Source of the DNA: Branchiostoma floridae
Taxonomy: Eukaryota; Chordata; Leptocardii; Amphioxiformes; Branchiostomatidae
DNA: 64,000 bases
Direction of reading: 5' to 3'
Assembly (NCBI RefSeq): GCF_000003815.2
Contig: NC_049997.1
Span: forward strand, 2,096,484 to 2,160,483
Shown: piece by piece, positions 45,598 to 55,223 of the stretch
How positions within the stretch are numbered: position 1 is the first letter of the stretch
Layout of the letters: every line of letters starts with the position of its first letter
Position numbers and translations under genes: made by a program
The notes under the pieces: generated by a model
What the model was told of the DNA's origin: nothing
Seen by the model: only the letters and a program-made list of their open reading frames with translations
Database searches by the model: none

Positions 45598-45834
45598 GTA
45601 GGTATACAAACAACCTGCAACATCTTTTGGGTTAATGTTTTGATTTGGCAAATCTTTGGTAGGTAAGGCCTCATCAATGTAATTAATTGGTTCTCAAAAT
45701 TGCCCACACCTATTTTTTTCAAAAAATAACAAAACAGGAAGAAAAAAAATCACCACATCTTCTCTTTGGAAACTTTCACCATGAAATTTCTATATATGAA
45801 GCCATTCAATGATTTTCCACAGCAAAAATTGGCC

Positions 45835-45934
45835 NNNNNNNNNNNNNNNNNNNNNNNNNNNNNNNNNNNNNNNNNNNNNNNNNNNNNNNNNNNNNNNNNN
45901 NNNNNNNNNNNNNNNNNNNNNNNNNNNNNNNNNN
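45835..45934. other. Assembly gap, 100 N
   Basis: The flipped contig 28508-35044 should attach here by overlap. Confidence 1.
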
Positions 45935-46154
45935 TTTTTATCCTCTTCTATTCCTGTAATTCTCAGAGTGATAACAAATCCATATGTAACGTGATAAGAT
46001 CTAGAATTTCTGACATGTCATATATATTCAAACCTTCTGTCATAGTTTGAGTATTGATACTGGTAAGCCAAGGATTTATAAGACCTGTGAAACAGCATAT
46101 ACTATGGAAAATATTTGACTTACTTGATCTTTCTTGCCCCTTCGGGAGCACAGG

Positions 46155-47213
46155 GCCTCAGTAATTCGTCCTCACCTCCTTTGATCTTCGGCAGTCTTCT
46201 TCGCCTCGTGCCATGAGGTGTTTTTGTGTTCTAGGTCTTTCTTCACCCCTCTCCTCCATGACATTCTGGGTCTTCCCCTTCTTCTCTTGCCCTGGAGGTT
46301 ACACTTTAGTACTGCCCTCGTGATGGAAGATGGTGGTTTTCTCAAGGTGTGTCCAATCCATCTCCATTTCTTACGTCTGATTGTTACTTCCACGGGTTCC
46401 TGGAGGTCTTCATTGCTTATCATCTGTACTGTGGCCACCAGATGCCGAGTATGTAGCGAAGTCTTGCATTGATGAAGGTTTTGGAATTACCTGATGTTGT
46501 GTTGTGTCAGGCCCCACGTTTCGCACCCATATAGCAAGATGAACTTCACGTTGGATTCAAAGATCCGCAGCTTTGTTCTGAGGTGGATGTTCCTGGCCCT
46601 CCGTCACTGCTGATGACACTCCCAAAGCACATGAACTCACTGTCTTCAGTTTTGTACGTCTGCAGCACACCGGTCTGGCGCTCCCCACTATTTTGTCTCG
46701 CATCTCTTCGGTTTTTGTTGCCTTTATGGTCAGTCCGACTTGGCCCGAGTTGTGTTCTAGTTTCTGTGCCTTTTCCCTCATCTGGCTGATGCTGTGGCTC
46801 AGGAGGGCGAGGTCATCAGCGAAGTCTAGGTCATCTTACTCTTAGGCCGGACACAGTAAGAAAAAATGACAAAATAGAAAGCCCGATAAAAACGACTAAA
46901 AAAAACGTTAAAAAACAGCCGGAGCCTAACCTCTGCTTGGAGAGTAGGTCATCTAACATGCTTGTCAGTGTCCACTGAATTCCTGTTCTTCCCGCTTCAC
47001 TTTCTTTCATCATCCAGTCAAATACAGTTATAAACAGCAGCGGACTCAGGAGGCACCCTTGTCGTACTCCAGTGGTCAGGTCTCCTTCGTGAGTTACTTG
47101 TGCCTGAAAGCTGGTGTGAAATACTTTTAATCATGCTGATTATCTTTGATGGATACCGTAGTGGGCAAGGAGATTCCACAGTGTAGCCCTGTCAACCGAG
47201 TCGAAACATATTT
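46155..47213 (-). pseudogene. LINE reverse transcriptase relic (RTE-like)
   Basis: Pieces in different frames follow the order of a LINE reverse transcriptase: VDRATLWN near 47200, WMMKESEAGRTGIQWTLTSM, DLDFADDLALLSHSISQMRE (the catalytic FADD box), GLTIKATKTEEM, LLYGCETWGL, then RRKKWRWIGHTLRKPPSS and GKRRRGRPRMSWRR at the C-terminus. Frameshifts and a 110-bp insertion break it. The C-terminal GHTLRK and GRPR motifs are common in RTE-type and related invertebrate LINEs; the clade is a guess. Confidence 0.75.
46837..46946. mobile_element. 110-bp MITE inserted in the LINE, 8-bp target duplication
   Basis: GGTCATCT lies immediately on both sides (46829-46836 and 46947-46954). The element begins TACTCTTAGGCCGG and ends GGAGCCTAACC...GGAGAGTA, an imperfect inverted repeat with a 12-base difference. 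Eight-base duplication suggests the hAT superfamily. Removing one duplication restores the LINE reading MLDDLDFADD. Confidence 0.8.
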
Positions 47214-47337
47214 AGAATTAGATAATTTGATCTACGCTCCGCTCTGCAAAATTATAATCAGCGGACACCCCCCACCCCCACCCTGAACCCAATAGAGGCT
47301 GTACAAGAAGTTGCCTGCGTCCGAAAGAACTTGTAGA

Positions 47338-47366
47338 TCCTCACCTCACCTCACCTCACCTCACCT
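47338..47366 (+). repeat. CTCAC microsatellite
   Basis: About six copies of the pentamer CTCAC. Confidence 0.8.
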
Positions 47367-48011
47367 ATCTCTTGACCTCAAACTTGTATATACTGAATGT
47401 CAAACATAGTGGAAGACTTCTAAGATTGCGAATTAAAAGAGCTTTTTAAAAAGGCCACGAAATTCCTTCCGCATTTCCCCGTGTTTACAGACAAAAAAAA
47501 ACTACATTCCTTCTAACATCACAGAACCCACACCTTAAAGAAAAAGTGGGATCCTTTGTCTTCCACTGCCGAACCCAAAAAGTTTAGAGTTATCTTTGGA
47601 CTAGAGTGGACATATTCTATACTGTTGTGTTCTACACTGTTTGTTTGTCCCCGTTCATGTCAACTGCAATTAGCCCTCGGGCAGGAATCTGCAATAAACT
47701 ATTATTACTAATTAACTCGCTATTATTAGAACACCGTAAAAAATGTATACAAGAAAACTGTATGATATCTGATGAAGCATACACGAGGTGCAAGTGGTAG
47801 CGCAACACCGTTGCTTGTCCATCTGATCAAATCCCAAAATTTTCCAAATTACAACCCCCATGCAACAATGGGCTCTACCATTCAAAACTTACTCAAGAAC
47901 CCAAAACATAAATCCTGGGTGTACAAATAACTACGTGTGTGTGCGTGTGAGTGCTCGCGCGTTCGTGTTTGGAAGGGGTATGAGTGATTATGAATGCTTT
48001 ACTCAACAACA
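47367..48011. other. No gene seen
   Basis: May include a decayed tRNA-like SINE head near 47783-47830 (GTGGTAGCGCAAC, then GATCAAATCCC). Otherwise unremarkable. Confidence 0.3.
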
Positions 48012-48330
48012 ACACTTCCTCACTTCACTCAGGTTAAAATGAGTACCTAGCTACTGCTAGGGGCGCCCCTCGGATAGGACGAGAAATGGAGGTCCCGTGT
48101 TGGGGGAAAGCCACACGCCACGCACGTTAAAGTACCCACGTGCCTCCGTACAAATCCTTCCGTCTGGAGTTGGTGATTTACTACAAATCACCCGGATGGA
48201 GGCCTGGTGAACCTCCATCTCGTGTCAGCTATACTATACGGTGATTTACATGATTCAACTGGGCGAAAGACCTGGCGCACCCTGTCTTGTATCTGTCAGA
48301 GAAAGGGTAATTACACCTGGGGGTGGTATA
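48012..48330 (+). mobile_element. SINE body, copy 2 (head not attached)
   Basis: Shares AAATGAGTACCTAGCT, CACGCACGTTAAAG, CAAATCCTTCCGTC and GTGATTTACAT blocks with 37531-37935 but lacks a clear tRNA-like head immediately upstream. Confidence 0.6.
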
Positions 48331-48559
48331 AACAGAATCTTACAGAAGTGATACCTTTCTGGGGGAACAGTGCGCCAGCTACAGTTCGGCAGTCTACATC
48401 CACTGTGGCACCGGCGCGTCGAAATATGCAGAAAGTTTGCAAGGACACTGGAACCTGTGCTGCTTCCTCCGTGGCTGTGGTAGTATTTATTCCGCTTATG
48501 GATGTCCACCACTGGGGTCTATCCAAGTGTGTGCATAATGGTGTATAGAGGTCACAAGG

Positions 48560-48844
48560 TGTATAGAGGTCACAGCCCAGGATAACCCTACCTGCCCTGT
48601 TTTGGAGTTTCTGTAGTTTGTCTATGTAAACCTTGTTGCCTTGGTTCCAGACAGTACTACAGTACTGTATGTGTGGAAGGAAAAGGGATGTATATATTGT
48701 CAGTAAGGCTTGTCTGTTAGTTAAAGGCTTCAGGCACTTCATGATGCCGATAGCTTGCGAGAGTTTCTTTGTGACACGAATGATCATTCCACTGTAGAGC
48801 ACTGTCAATGACTATAATTAAGTACTTAAAAGTGTAAACCTGGT
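48560..48844 (-). pseudogene. LINE reverse transcriptase C-terminal relic (CR1/I-like)
   Basis: Fragments KKLSQAIGIMKCLKPLTNRQ, SLFLPHIQYCSTVW and KLQKLQNRAGRVILG are the typical C-terminal block of this LINE group. A frameshift separates them from IDSALQWNDH, and the contig ends there. Confidence 0.7.
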
Positions 48845-48944
48845 NNNNNNNNNNNNNNNNNNNNNNNNNNNNNNNNNNNNNNNNNNNNNNNNNNNNNNNN
48901 NNNNNNNNNNNNNNNNNNNNNNNNNNNNNNNNNNNNNNNNNNNN
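48845..48944. other. Assembly gap, 100 N
   Basis: Cuts the LINE relic. Confidence 1.
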
Positions 48945-49423
48945 CAAAGGCATATGCAAGATATCGTAGTGTGTTCCAAACTTTTACCATAGAATGAAAT
49001 ATCTAAAATGATTAACTTTAAGACTCCTTTCTATTTCGATTGAAACATTTCTTTCATAAGATAAAAGCATTGGCCAAGAGAACCTACGACGTCTCTTCAG
49101 ATGGGAAAAACAATACAATGTACTAGTATTTGAAAGACAATAACGTTACAAGCGGTAACGTTACACATCGAAAACTATCTATCTAATCTATTATTGACCT
49201 ACCCTGGGAAAACGCAGACTCCTAACGAGGCACGCAAAGTTTACCGATCCCTACAACACGCACGCACGGGACACCCGCCGCCTAACACCCGCCGGCCCTC
49301 GAACCAGCTGGCCCCTACTACCACTTGCAGCGATGTTGGGGACCGGCGTAAGTGGGGCCAGCTGGTAGTGGGGCGGGTGCATAGAGGCTGGAGGGCGCGC
49401 GTTAGGCTGGGGATCGGTAACTC

Positions 49424-49633
49424 TTATTTGCGAAGCTTCTCGAGCAGGTTTCCCAGGGTATTATTGACCACATCGCCTACTAACCTGCAGAAGTTGATGG
49501 CTCTGTCCCCCAGTTGTGGGAAGAAGTACATGCAGACGAAAACTGCAAGTCCCAGCACTGTGCACAGCACGAACACCAACCATAACAAGATCACCAACAG
49601 GGCTACTGCGATCTCTAACAACATCTTGAACAT
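49424..49633 (-). CDS. Small hydrophobic ORF, 69 residues
   Basis: MFKMLLEIAVALLVILLWLV and following residues form one long hydrophobic segment (about 5-37), then a soluble amphipathic tail rich in Asn/Leu ending LLEKLRK. A single-pass membrane microprotein is possible. The opposite strand is also open over 173 codons, so one of the two frames is a shadow. A TATAAATA lies only 19 bp before the ATG, too close to be its TATA box. No family is recognised. Confidence 0.25.
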   Translation of the reverse strand: MFKMLLEIAVALLVILLWLVFVLCTVLGLAVFVCMYFFPQLGDRAINFCRLVGDVVNNTLGNLLEKLRK

Positions 49634-50277
49634 GCCTAATATTTATAAGGAACATGAACGTTCTCAAGATAGCGATCAGCAAGGCGTCTTGGTCACTAAG
49701 GCAACAACTGTTTGAAGACTTTTAGGTATCTGATAAGGTTGTTCTGTATTACTACACTCTAGGTGTACTGTGGTCTCCTTGTATTCCTATACTTCCAAAC
49801 TGAGTCATAAAGTCAGATGTCCCCAACGCTTACGTGTACTTCCGGGTTTTCAACATGCAACAGTTTCAGGTGTTGGTTTTCCTCAAATGATACAGTCAAA
49901 GTGTCGTGTTTGTGCTTCATTAATGATGAAGCTTGTCCCAGGAAACAGTCAGCTCCTCGTCCTTCTAGATTTGTCCGATCGTGAAGAAATGATATTTTGC
50001 AGACTTCTGTTGACGATGTTGTTGTGGGAGGGTACTAGGGTGGGATCTTGGGATGACCAAGTTGAGTCATTCAAACGTTAATCTCACGTTTGCTCAATTT
50101 CTAACGATCTTAAATCGACGAGATGATCCTTGGTGAAACACCACCTCCCCAAGATCAAAAGTTGAACATCTGTGGCTATGAAAACTGAAGAAAACACCAG
50201 GCGCACAATTACAAGTCGACTACAGATAACCTTGCTTCCGCACAGCTGACTATGGGTCAAAGGTCAGCCAGACCAAA
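49634..50277. other. Region upstream of ALG14, nothing identified
   Basis: No exon supported; it should contain the ALG14 promoter, but no clear element is seen. Confidence 0.35.
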
Positions 50278-50728
50278 ATGGCTGCCACGGGTGTGTTGGC
50301 GATAGGGTTTGTCGGTTTGTTGGCAGTTTTCGCGCTGCTGAGGTTGTTCTTCGTGTTCAGAGGATTGGGAAAAGACAGAAAACCCTTGGCAAGATCCGAT
50401 GGCACCATCAGGACGTTAGTTGTTGTCGGTTCAGGTGAGAAATACGCGTTAAGCCTCGGGGGGAGGGGCGAACGTTAACGGGACTGTCCTGCGAACTTTG
50501 AGCGTTTACAATTCCGATCTAAGCTAAATTTTCACGTTTAGTATAAACTTTATGATATCTTTATATTGCACATTTGCAGGAGGCCACACAACTGAGGTTC
50601 TACGTCTCATGAGTGGGCTGTCAGACACGTATTCCCCGCGCTATTACATCATCGCTGAGACAGACCAAATGAGCGAGGAAAAAGTTCACAGGTTCGAGAG
50701 AGGAAAACATCCAGGAAAGAAGGGCGTG
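50278..50728 (+). CDS. ALG14: ALG14, UDP-GlcNAc transferase membrane subunit, first two exons
   Basis: Exon 1 (50278-50434) and exon 2 (50580-50728) join in phase to encode 102 residues. An N-terminal membrane anchor (about residues 5-28, GVLAIGFVGLLAVFALLRLF) is followed by LVVVGSGGHTTEVLRLMSGL, the glycine-rich motif of ALG14, and SPRYYIIAETDQMSEEKV, which matches the animal family closely. ALG14 anchors ALG13 on the cytosolic face of the ER, and the pair adds the second GlcNAc to the dolichol-linked oligosaccharide. The remaining exons fall in or beyond the gap at 50750. The next contig carries a different gene on the opposite strand, so the 3' half is missing from the window. ATG context is CAAAATGGCT. 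Confidence 0.92.
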
Positions 50729-50749
50729 GTAAGTCTGCCATTCATAGCT

Positions 50750-50849
50750 NNNNNNNNNNNNNNNNNNNNNNNNNNNNNNNNNNNNNNNNNNNNNNNNNNN
50801 NNNNNNNNNNNNNNNNNNNNNNNNNNNNNNNNNNNNNNNNNNNNNNNNN
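50750..50849. other. Assembly gap, 100 N
   Basis: Separates ALG14 (+) from phospholipase D (-). Confidence 1.
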
Positions 50850-51014
50850 GTGAAACTTCCCCGTCTCAATTGCATGGGCTAAGACGGACAATAAAATACT
50901 GACTTAAGAACTATTCCAGGTTTTGAGCTATTGTGCCTTTTTCTTCTTGTCTCGAAATACTGACTACAACTCTTCCATGTTTTGAGCTAGGACCCTACAT
51001 GCCCTTGGACCTAC

Positions 51015-51099
51015 CGCTTTTCTCTTCAGGACTTGGTCGAGTCTCCATTTTTCCCCTTCAGCGGCTACGGGACGAATGAGGTAGATCTCTGGACTGAAC
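51015..51099 (-). CDS. PLD1: PLD exon c (WWFSPEIYL)
   Basis: Acceptor TTTCTTAG, donor GTAGGT; encodes FSPEIYLIRPVAAEGEKWRL and DQVLKRKA. Confidence 0.9.
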
Positions 51100-52960
51100 C
51101 TAAGAAACACAGAGTTTTGATAATCACGTGCTTGAATTCGAATACATTGACAAAGGTTAGACATTGAGGTAGGTTAGATATGATAGATAACAGTTACTCA
51201 AATGGATAAGTTACAAAAGGACAACAGTCTTGCCAAAGACTTGAGCTATTTCAACCAGTAGACATAAAATTCTCACTGGAAGCTTGTATTTGTTAAGATA
51301 AAAGAAAAAAAAGGATGTTTTGCCAATTTATATAATGATGGAAAGGTTGCTAACTTGGAGTATAATACAAGTCAAGGTACAGACAAAAAAGTCAAAACTA
51401 CAAAAATGTACACAGACAGACAAGACAGGATAAAAGGAAAACAAATAAAGCAAAAAGTAAGCATAAAGGAATGACATTGAATAAGGTGCAACCATGGCAT
51501 GTTTATGGGATATTTGAAAATAATTCTACAAGAAAAATAAAGTTGAGGAATGCCTTTATCGAGACTAGTTTGATTGAAGAAACAAGCATGTAGAGGATAT
51601 GACTGAGGACAGTGGTGAAGCATTAGGAGAAATGGCTACCTGCAGTTCTAGGTGCAGAGGATAGGAGGAGTCGGGAATCTGTAGATGTGGAAAGATGGAA
51701 TCATGCATGACTTTCTCTGCACCGCTAAAAAAAACCTATCATATCTTATACACAGATGGATTTGGTGGTCAGAAACCAGGGACACAGAAACACAAAGGGT
51801 TACACAACAATGGTTAGTTCTGTAGTAACGATGGTTTGGTCACAAAACTTGTCCTGGACCAATACATGTACCGTATTCAAAGAGGTTTGACTATCAAAAG
51901 TATCAAAGCCACATGAAGTTAATGCCAATGGAATGAAGAATCCCATGTATAGCAAACAGAAGAAAATCAGTTGTCAGGCTTTTTTCTTGTAAAAACTTGC
52001 AGATTAAAATTTCAGTGTTTTATACTGCGGCAGAAACAAAATACTAAGTCTAAATCTTTTCTACAGTTCAGACGAATGAAAAATGATTTGAGGAGAGAAA
52101 AGTTTCCGTACCACCAGTCAGCGATGAAGATTTCCTCCTTTGCAGCCTCCAAGCCTTCAGCCACAGCAGCCATGTACGAGGCTGCATCCACAAACCTGGA
52201 GAGGGATCGAAAAGCGGCCGGTAACATGACAGTCGCATGATCATCAAGTTGCTCAGTCAGGAATTACCACATTTATCTAGCAGGCTTGTATTTGCATAAC
52301 ATGATATAACTTGTAAGAATGGTATTCCATTTGAAGTCTCCAAAATTTTTTGTCAAAAAAGAAATTGTAAGAAATGGATGAAATTCTGATGCAATGATGA
52401 CCTAGCAGCCATCAAATACACTGGAATGAACTCTATTCTACTGAGACTGCAAGTTTAAAGACAACATACATGTGTAGACCACCTGATAACACATTGGAAA
52501 TGAGGTATCAGGTCAGTCAAGGATCAAAAAGTGTCTATCTGTTTAATATAGTCTGTTGTACAATTAGAAATTCATAGGAGCAATGTACATGCTTGGCTGA
52601 TCGCTTGGAGTATGTCATAATGTACATTACTTTTTAATGATAGACTGCAGAAAAACTGGACAGCATATGACAGAGTGCAACAGAGTATCCAGATCAAGGA
52701 GTGGCCACATCAGGGGCCACAACAGAACAGAAACCTTCCAGAGGCGCACAGATGGTCTCCTGAGACCGGACTGCCAAAGAGCAGAAAAACTGGGTGGAAT
52801 AATTTCCTACCATTGTGCCTGTGTGTCCGTCCTGACTGGTGCGAATGAGTTGAACCTGTTCCACCGAGTGAAGTCCCTCCCGTAGCGCTTCACAGTCAGC
52901 TCGATCCCACGCTTCCACTCTTCCAGCTTACGGGCCGTCCAACATTCCACCAGCAGGCGC
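51015..52960 (-). CDS. PLD1: Phospholipase D (PLD1/2 type), three internal exons
   Basis: Exons 52811-52960, 52112-52195 and 51015-51099 splice in phase. They encode LVECWTARKLEEWKRGIEL, KRYGRDFTRWNRFNSFAPVR (end of PH region), then FVDAASYMAAVAEGLEAAKE with EEIFIADWWFSPEIYLIRPV and EKWRLDQVLKRKA. This is the start of the catalytic fold in PX-PH phospholipases D, which hydrolyse phosphatidylcholine to phosphatidic acid and choline at membranes under Arf, Rho and PKC control. The first HKD motif would follow to the left but is not present before the gap. The N-terminal PX-PH exons are expected to the right, where the contig ends at 53162. The PLD1 versus PLD2 distinction is not meaningful for an invertebrate single orthologue. 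Confidence 0.92.
51100..52111. other. PLD intron, nothing notable
   Basis: AT-rich, no repeat or additional exon supported. Confidence 0.45.
52112..52195 (-). CDS. PLD1: PLD exon b
   Basis: Acceptor CTCTCCAG, donor GTACGG; encodes FVDAASYMAAVAEGLEAAKE and EIFIADW. Confidence 0.9.
52196..52810. other. PLD intron, nothing notable
   Basis: No structure that I can support. Confidence 0.45.
52811..52960 (-). CDS. PLD1: PLD exon a
   Basis: Acceptor TTTTTCAG, donor GTAGGA; encodes RLLVECWTARKLEEWKRGIE through FNSFAPVRTDTQAQ. Confidence 0.9.
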
Positions 52961-53162
52961 CTGAAAAACATGTCATCTCCATGTCGTATTCCAACTTTGG
53001 TGATTAAAGCTTAACACTGTAGTTTCTACAAGTCAAACAGTTCTCCCATGACATTGTCTGGTCCCCTAATCAACCTACTGATGCTTGGTATCTGTATCCA
53101 ATATACATTTGCTGGCAAGCAGTACAGCAGCAGTTAGTTATATTACAGTGAGTGACCTTCCT

Positions 53163-53262
53163 NNNNNNNNNNNNNNNNNNNNNNNNNNNNNNNNNNNNNN
53201 NNNNNNNNNNNNNNNNNNNNNNNNNNNNNNNNNNNNNNNNNNNNNNNNNNNNNNNNNNNNNN
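53163..53262. other. Assembly gap, 100 N
   Basis: Ends the PLD contig. Confidence 1.
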
Positions 53263-53306
53263 GTCTGGCTACAAGTATTGTTTAAGCTTCATTGTATTTC
53301 ATTTAA

Positions 53307-54267
53307 CCCTCACACCACCGTATGGGGTCAAAACTGACCCCAGACGTATATCAATATGTGCCATTATGACATTTCTGGTTGAAAACAAATTTCCTCCTAT
53401 GAGTTTGTTTGTATATATGTCTTATAACTTCTCATACGTTTTTACCGAGATTGGCCCATTTTTGATTAAGTTATCATAGAAATTTTATGTATGGTCCAGT
53501 GGGGTCAAAAATGACCCCAGCATTTTTGTAAATAAACTTTTGAGACCCACGCCTAAACTGCTTATTGTATGATCACGAAATTTTTATAGAATGATGTACA
53601 TGTGCAACGAAATCATGGTGACAAGTTTTGTGTTGTTGTCATGTTATATGACGACGCCATGACGTCATTTAGATTAAATCGGCCGCCATCTTGGATTTTG
53701 ACTTATGATGTCATCAAATTAGCATAAATTATGAATATTGAATCGTGAAATTTACGTTGAATTTTATAAGATGTCATGCACAAGTGTAATTTGCCAAGAA
53801 AGTCTTACAACTTGAACGTTTAAGCCAAAATTAGAAAATTGCGTAATAAATATGGCTGTCAGAATTCCGTTGCCATGGCAACATGAAAAATAATGAACTT
53901 TTTTTATTCACTGAAATTGCTTGCTGTCAACATTGTCTCAAAAAGGACCAAGTTTGGTGGCCCTAGCATAAGCTATTTAGGGGCTATGTGACTTTGAAGT
54001 TGGTGCAGGCATAAAAAAACCTTACCCGGTCTGAATAGTGTTAGTGCAAAATGTGGACCTCCCGATCTTTTGCATAAATTATGATAATGAGTTAGAATTA
54101 TTCTCACCTAATCATGTCAAACTGTCCCACATAGATTAATGAAGCTATACATATATACAAATCACAGAAAGAGTCACCAAAAAACTGTATTTGTACAAAA
54201 CGTTTTGGGGTCAGTTTTGACCCCATACGGTAATCTACGTCACAAAAAACGTACGGTGGTTTGAGGG
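53307..54267. mobile_element. piggyBac-like non-autonomous element with GGGGTCA palindromes
   Basis: The left end CCCTCACACCACCGTA follows TTAA (53303-53306). The right end (reverse) CCCTCAAACCACCGTACG is its inverted partner, but the base next to it is TACA instead of TTAA. Three 18-bp palindromes of the form GGGGTCA-N4-TGACCCC lie at 53324-53341, 53501-53518 and 54207-54224. There is no transposase. CCCT ends with TTAA targets are the piggyBac hallmark; the right-hand mismatch keeps confidence moderate. Confidence 0.65.
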
Positions 54268-54295
54268 TACACGTTTGGCACCCAGACCCAAACTG

Positions 54296-54395
54296 NNNNN
54301 NNNNNNNNNNNNNNNNNNNNNNNNNNNNNNNNNNNNNNNNNNNNNNNNNNNNNNNNNNNNNNNNNNNNNNNNNNNNNNNNNNNNNNNNNNNNNNN
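54296..54395. other. Assembly gap, 100 N
   Basis: Cuts the LINE ORF1 to its right. Confidence 1.
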
Positions 54396-54718
54396 AACTC
54401 GCGCACCCGACCACGTAGCGTGCTCACATCGGTCGTGAGACCTTCCACTTTCGTGTCCAGAGTACGTATTTGCGCTGAAAGCTTCTCTCCCACGGCGTTG
54501 AATTCCGCTAAGACAGTCTCCTGTTGTTTCTGAACTTGTGATAAGATCAGTTGAGCCAGTGTCTGCAGCTCTGGTGAGAGGGATGTCATGGTCACCTTTT
54601 CTGAACCGGCGTCGGACCGAGAGGTGGCCATTTTCGGCGTCTTGGGAGGGGGGTTCTTTTGCGACGGACTTTTCCCCTCCGTGCTGGAGCCAGTAGACGT
54701 TCGGTTGCGTTTTTTCAT
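54396..54718 (-). mobile_element. LINE ORF1 fragment (coiled-coil protein), 5' end
   Basis: The minus-strand frame from ATG 54718 gives 107 residues: a basic Ser/Thr/Pro-rich start (MKKRNRTSTGSSTEGKSPSQ), then a heptad-like coiled coil (LILSQVQKQQETVLAEFNAV, KLSAQIRTLDTKVEGL, VSTLRGRVRE). This is the usual N-terminal build of ORF1 in L1/Tx1-type LINEs. The contig ends at 54396 before the RNA-binding domain. Confidence 0.6.
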
Positions 54719-55223
54719 CAGCCAGGCGAAGTCTATAGGTAGTAGAGCAGCAGTTATACTAGTATGGAGACAGTCTGGGCTGTTTTGGGGCACGGACAAG
54801 TCAAAAGCCTAGGCTTTAATTTATTCCAAAATAAAAGCTTCTTATAAAAAAACTGCGTGAAAAATGCGGTTGCCTGTGTTCATTGACTTGTTCATGCTCA
54901 GAAACTCTTTGTAAGCTGATATTGTGAGATAATACATTTACCATTGTCACTTACCCACTCGAGGTTGTGTTATATGTTTTCAAATGAAGATCGTAATACA
55001 TTTATACATGCAATATGATCGCGATATGACGTTTCCGGTAATACTAGGAAATGTATGCATTAAATATACCCTGTTGCCCACGGTAACAACTTACGTAAAA
55101 GGTCGTTTTGCTTATAGCGCTGTTTACACCCTACACGTACCACAGACAATTTACTTACTCAACGAAGAAGTCCTGCTACGCTTTTGCTCCTGTAGGCAGA
55201 GCATTACAAGAATCAGCGCCAGC

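Larger units (their letters stand above)
43431..45834 (+). repeat. 2404-bp segment identical in reverse to 32641-35044
   Basis: It begins with TCTGCG, the complement of the contig edge at 35044, and ends with GGCC at this contig's own edge. Coordinates map as x = 78475 - y throughout, including exons and repeat boundaries, so there is no net indel. Confidence 0.9.

Noticed and set aside
32641-45834. Genuine large palindromic duplication
   Set aside because: Both copies end exactly at contig edges with equal length, which fits an unmerged overlap far better than a biological inverted duplication.
49194-49715. 173-codon plus-strand frame
   Set aside because: Low-complexity Thr/Asn/Ser composition with no domain, and opposite a more protein-like minus-strand frame.
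54984-55223. N-terminal 80-residue extension of the GPCR
   Set aside because: Composition is unlike a receptor N-terminus, whereas the ATG at 55224 gives a standard glycosylated start.
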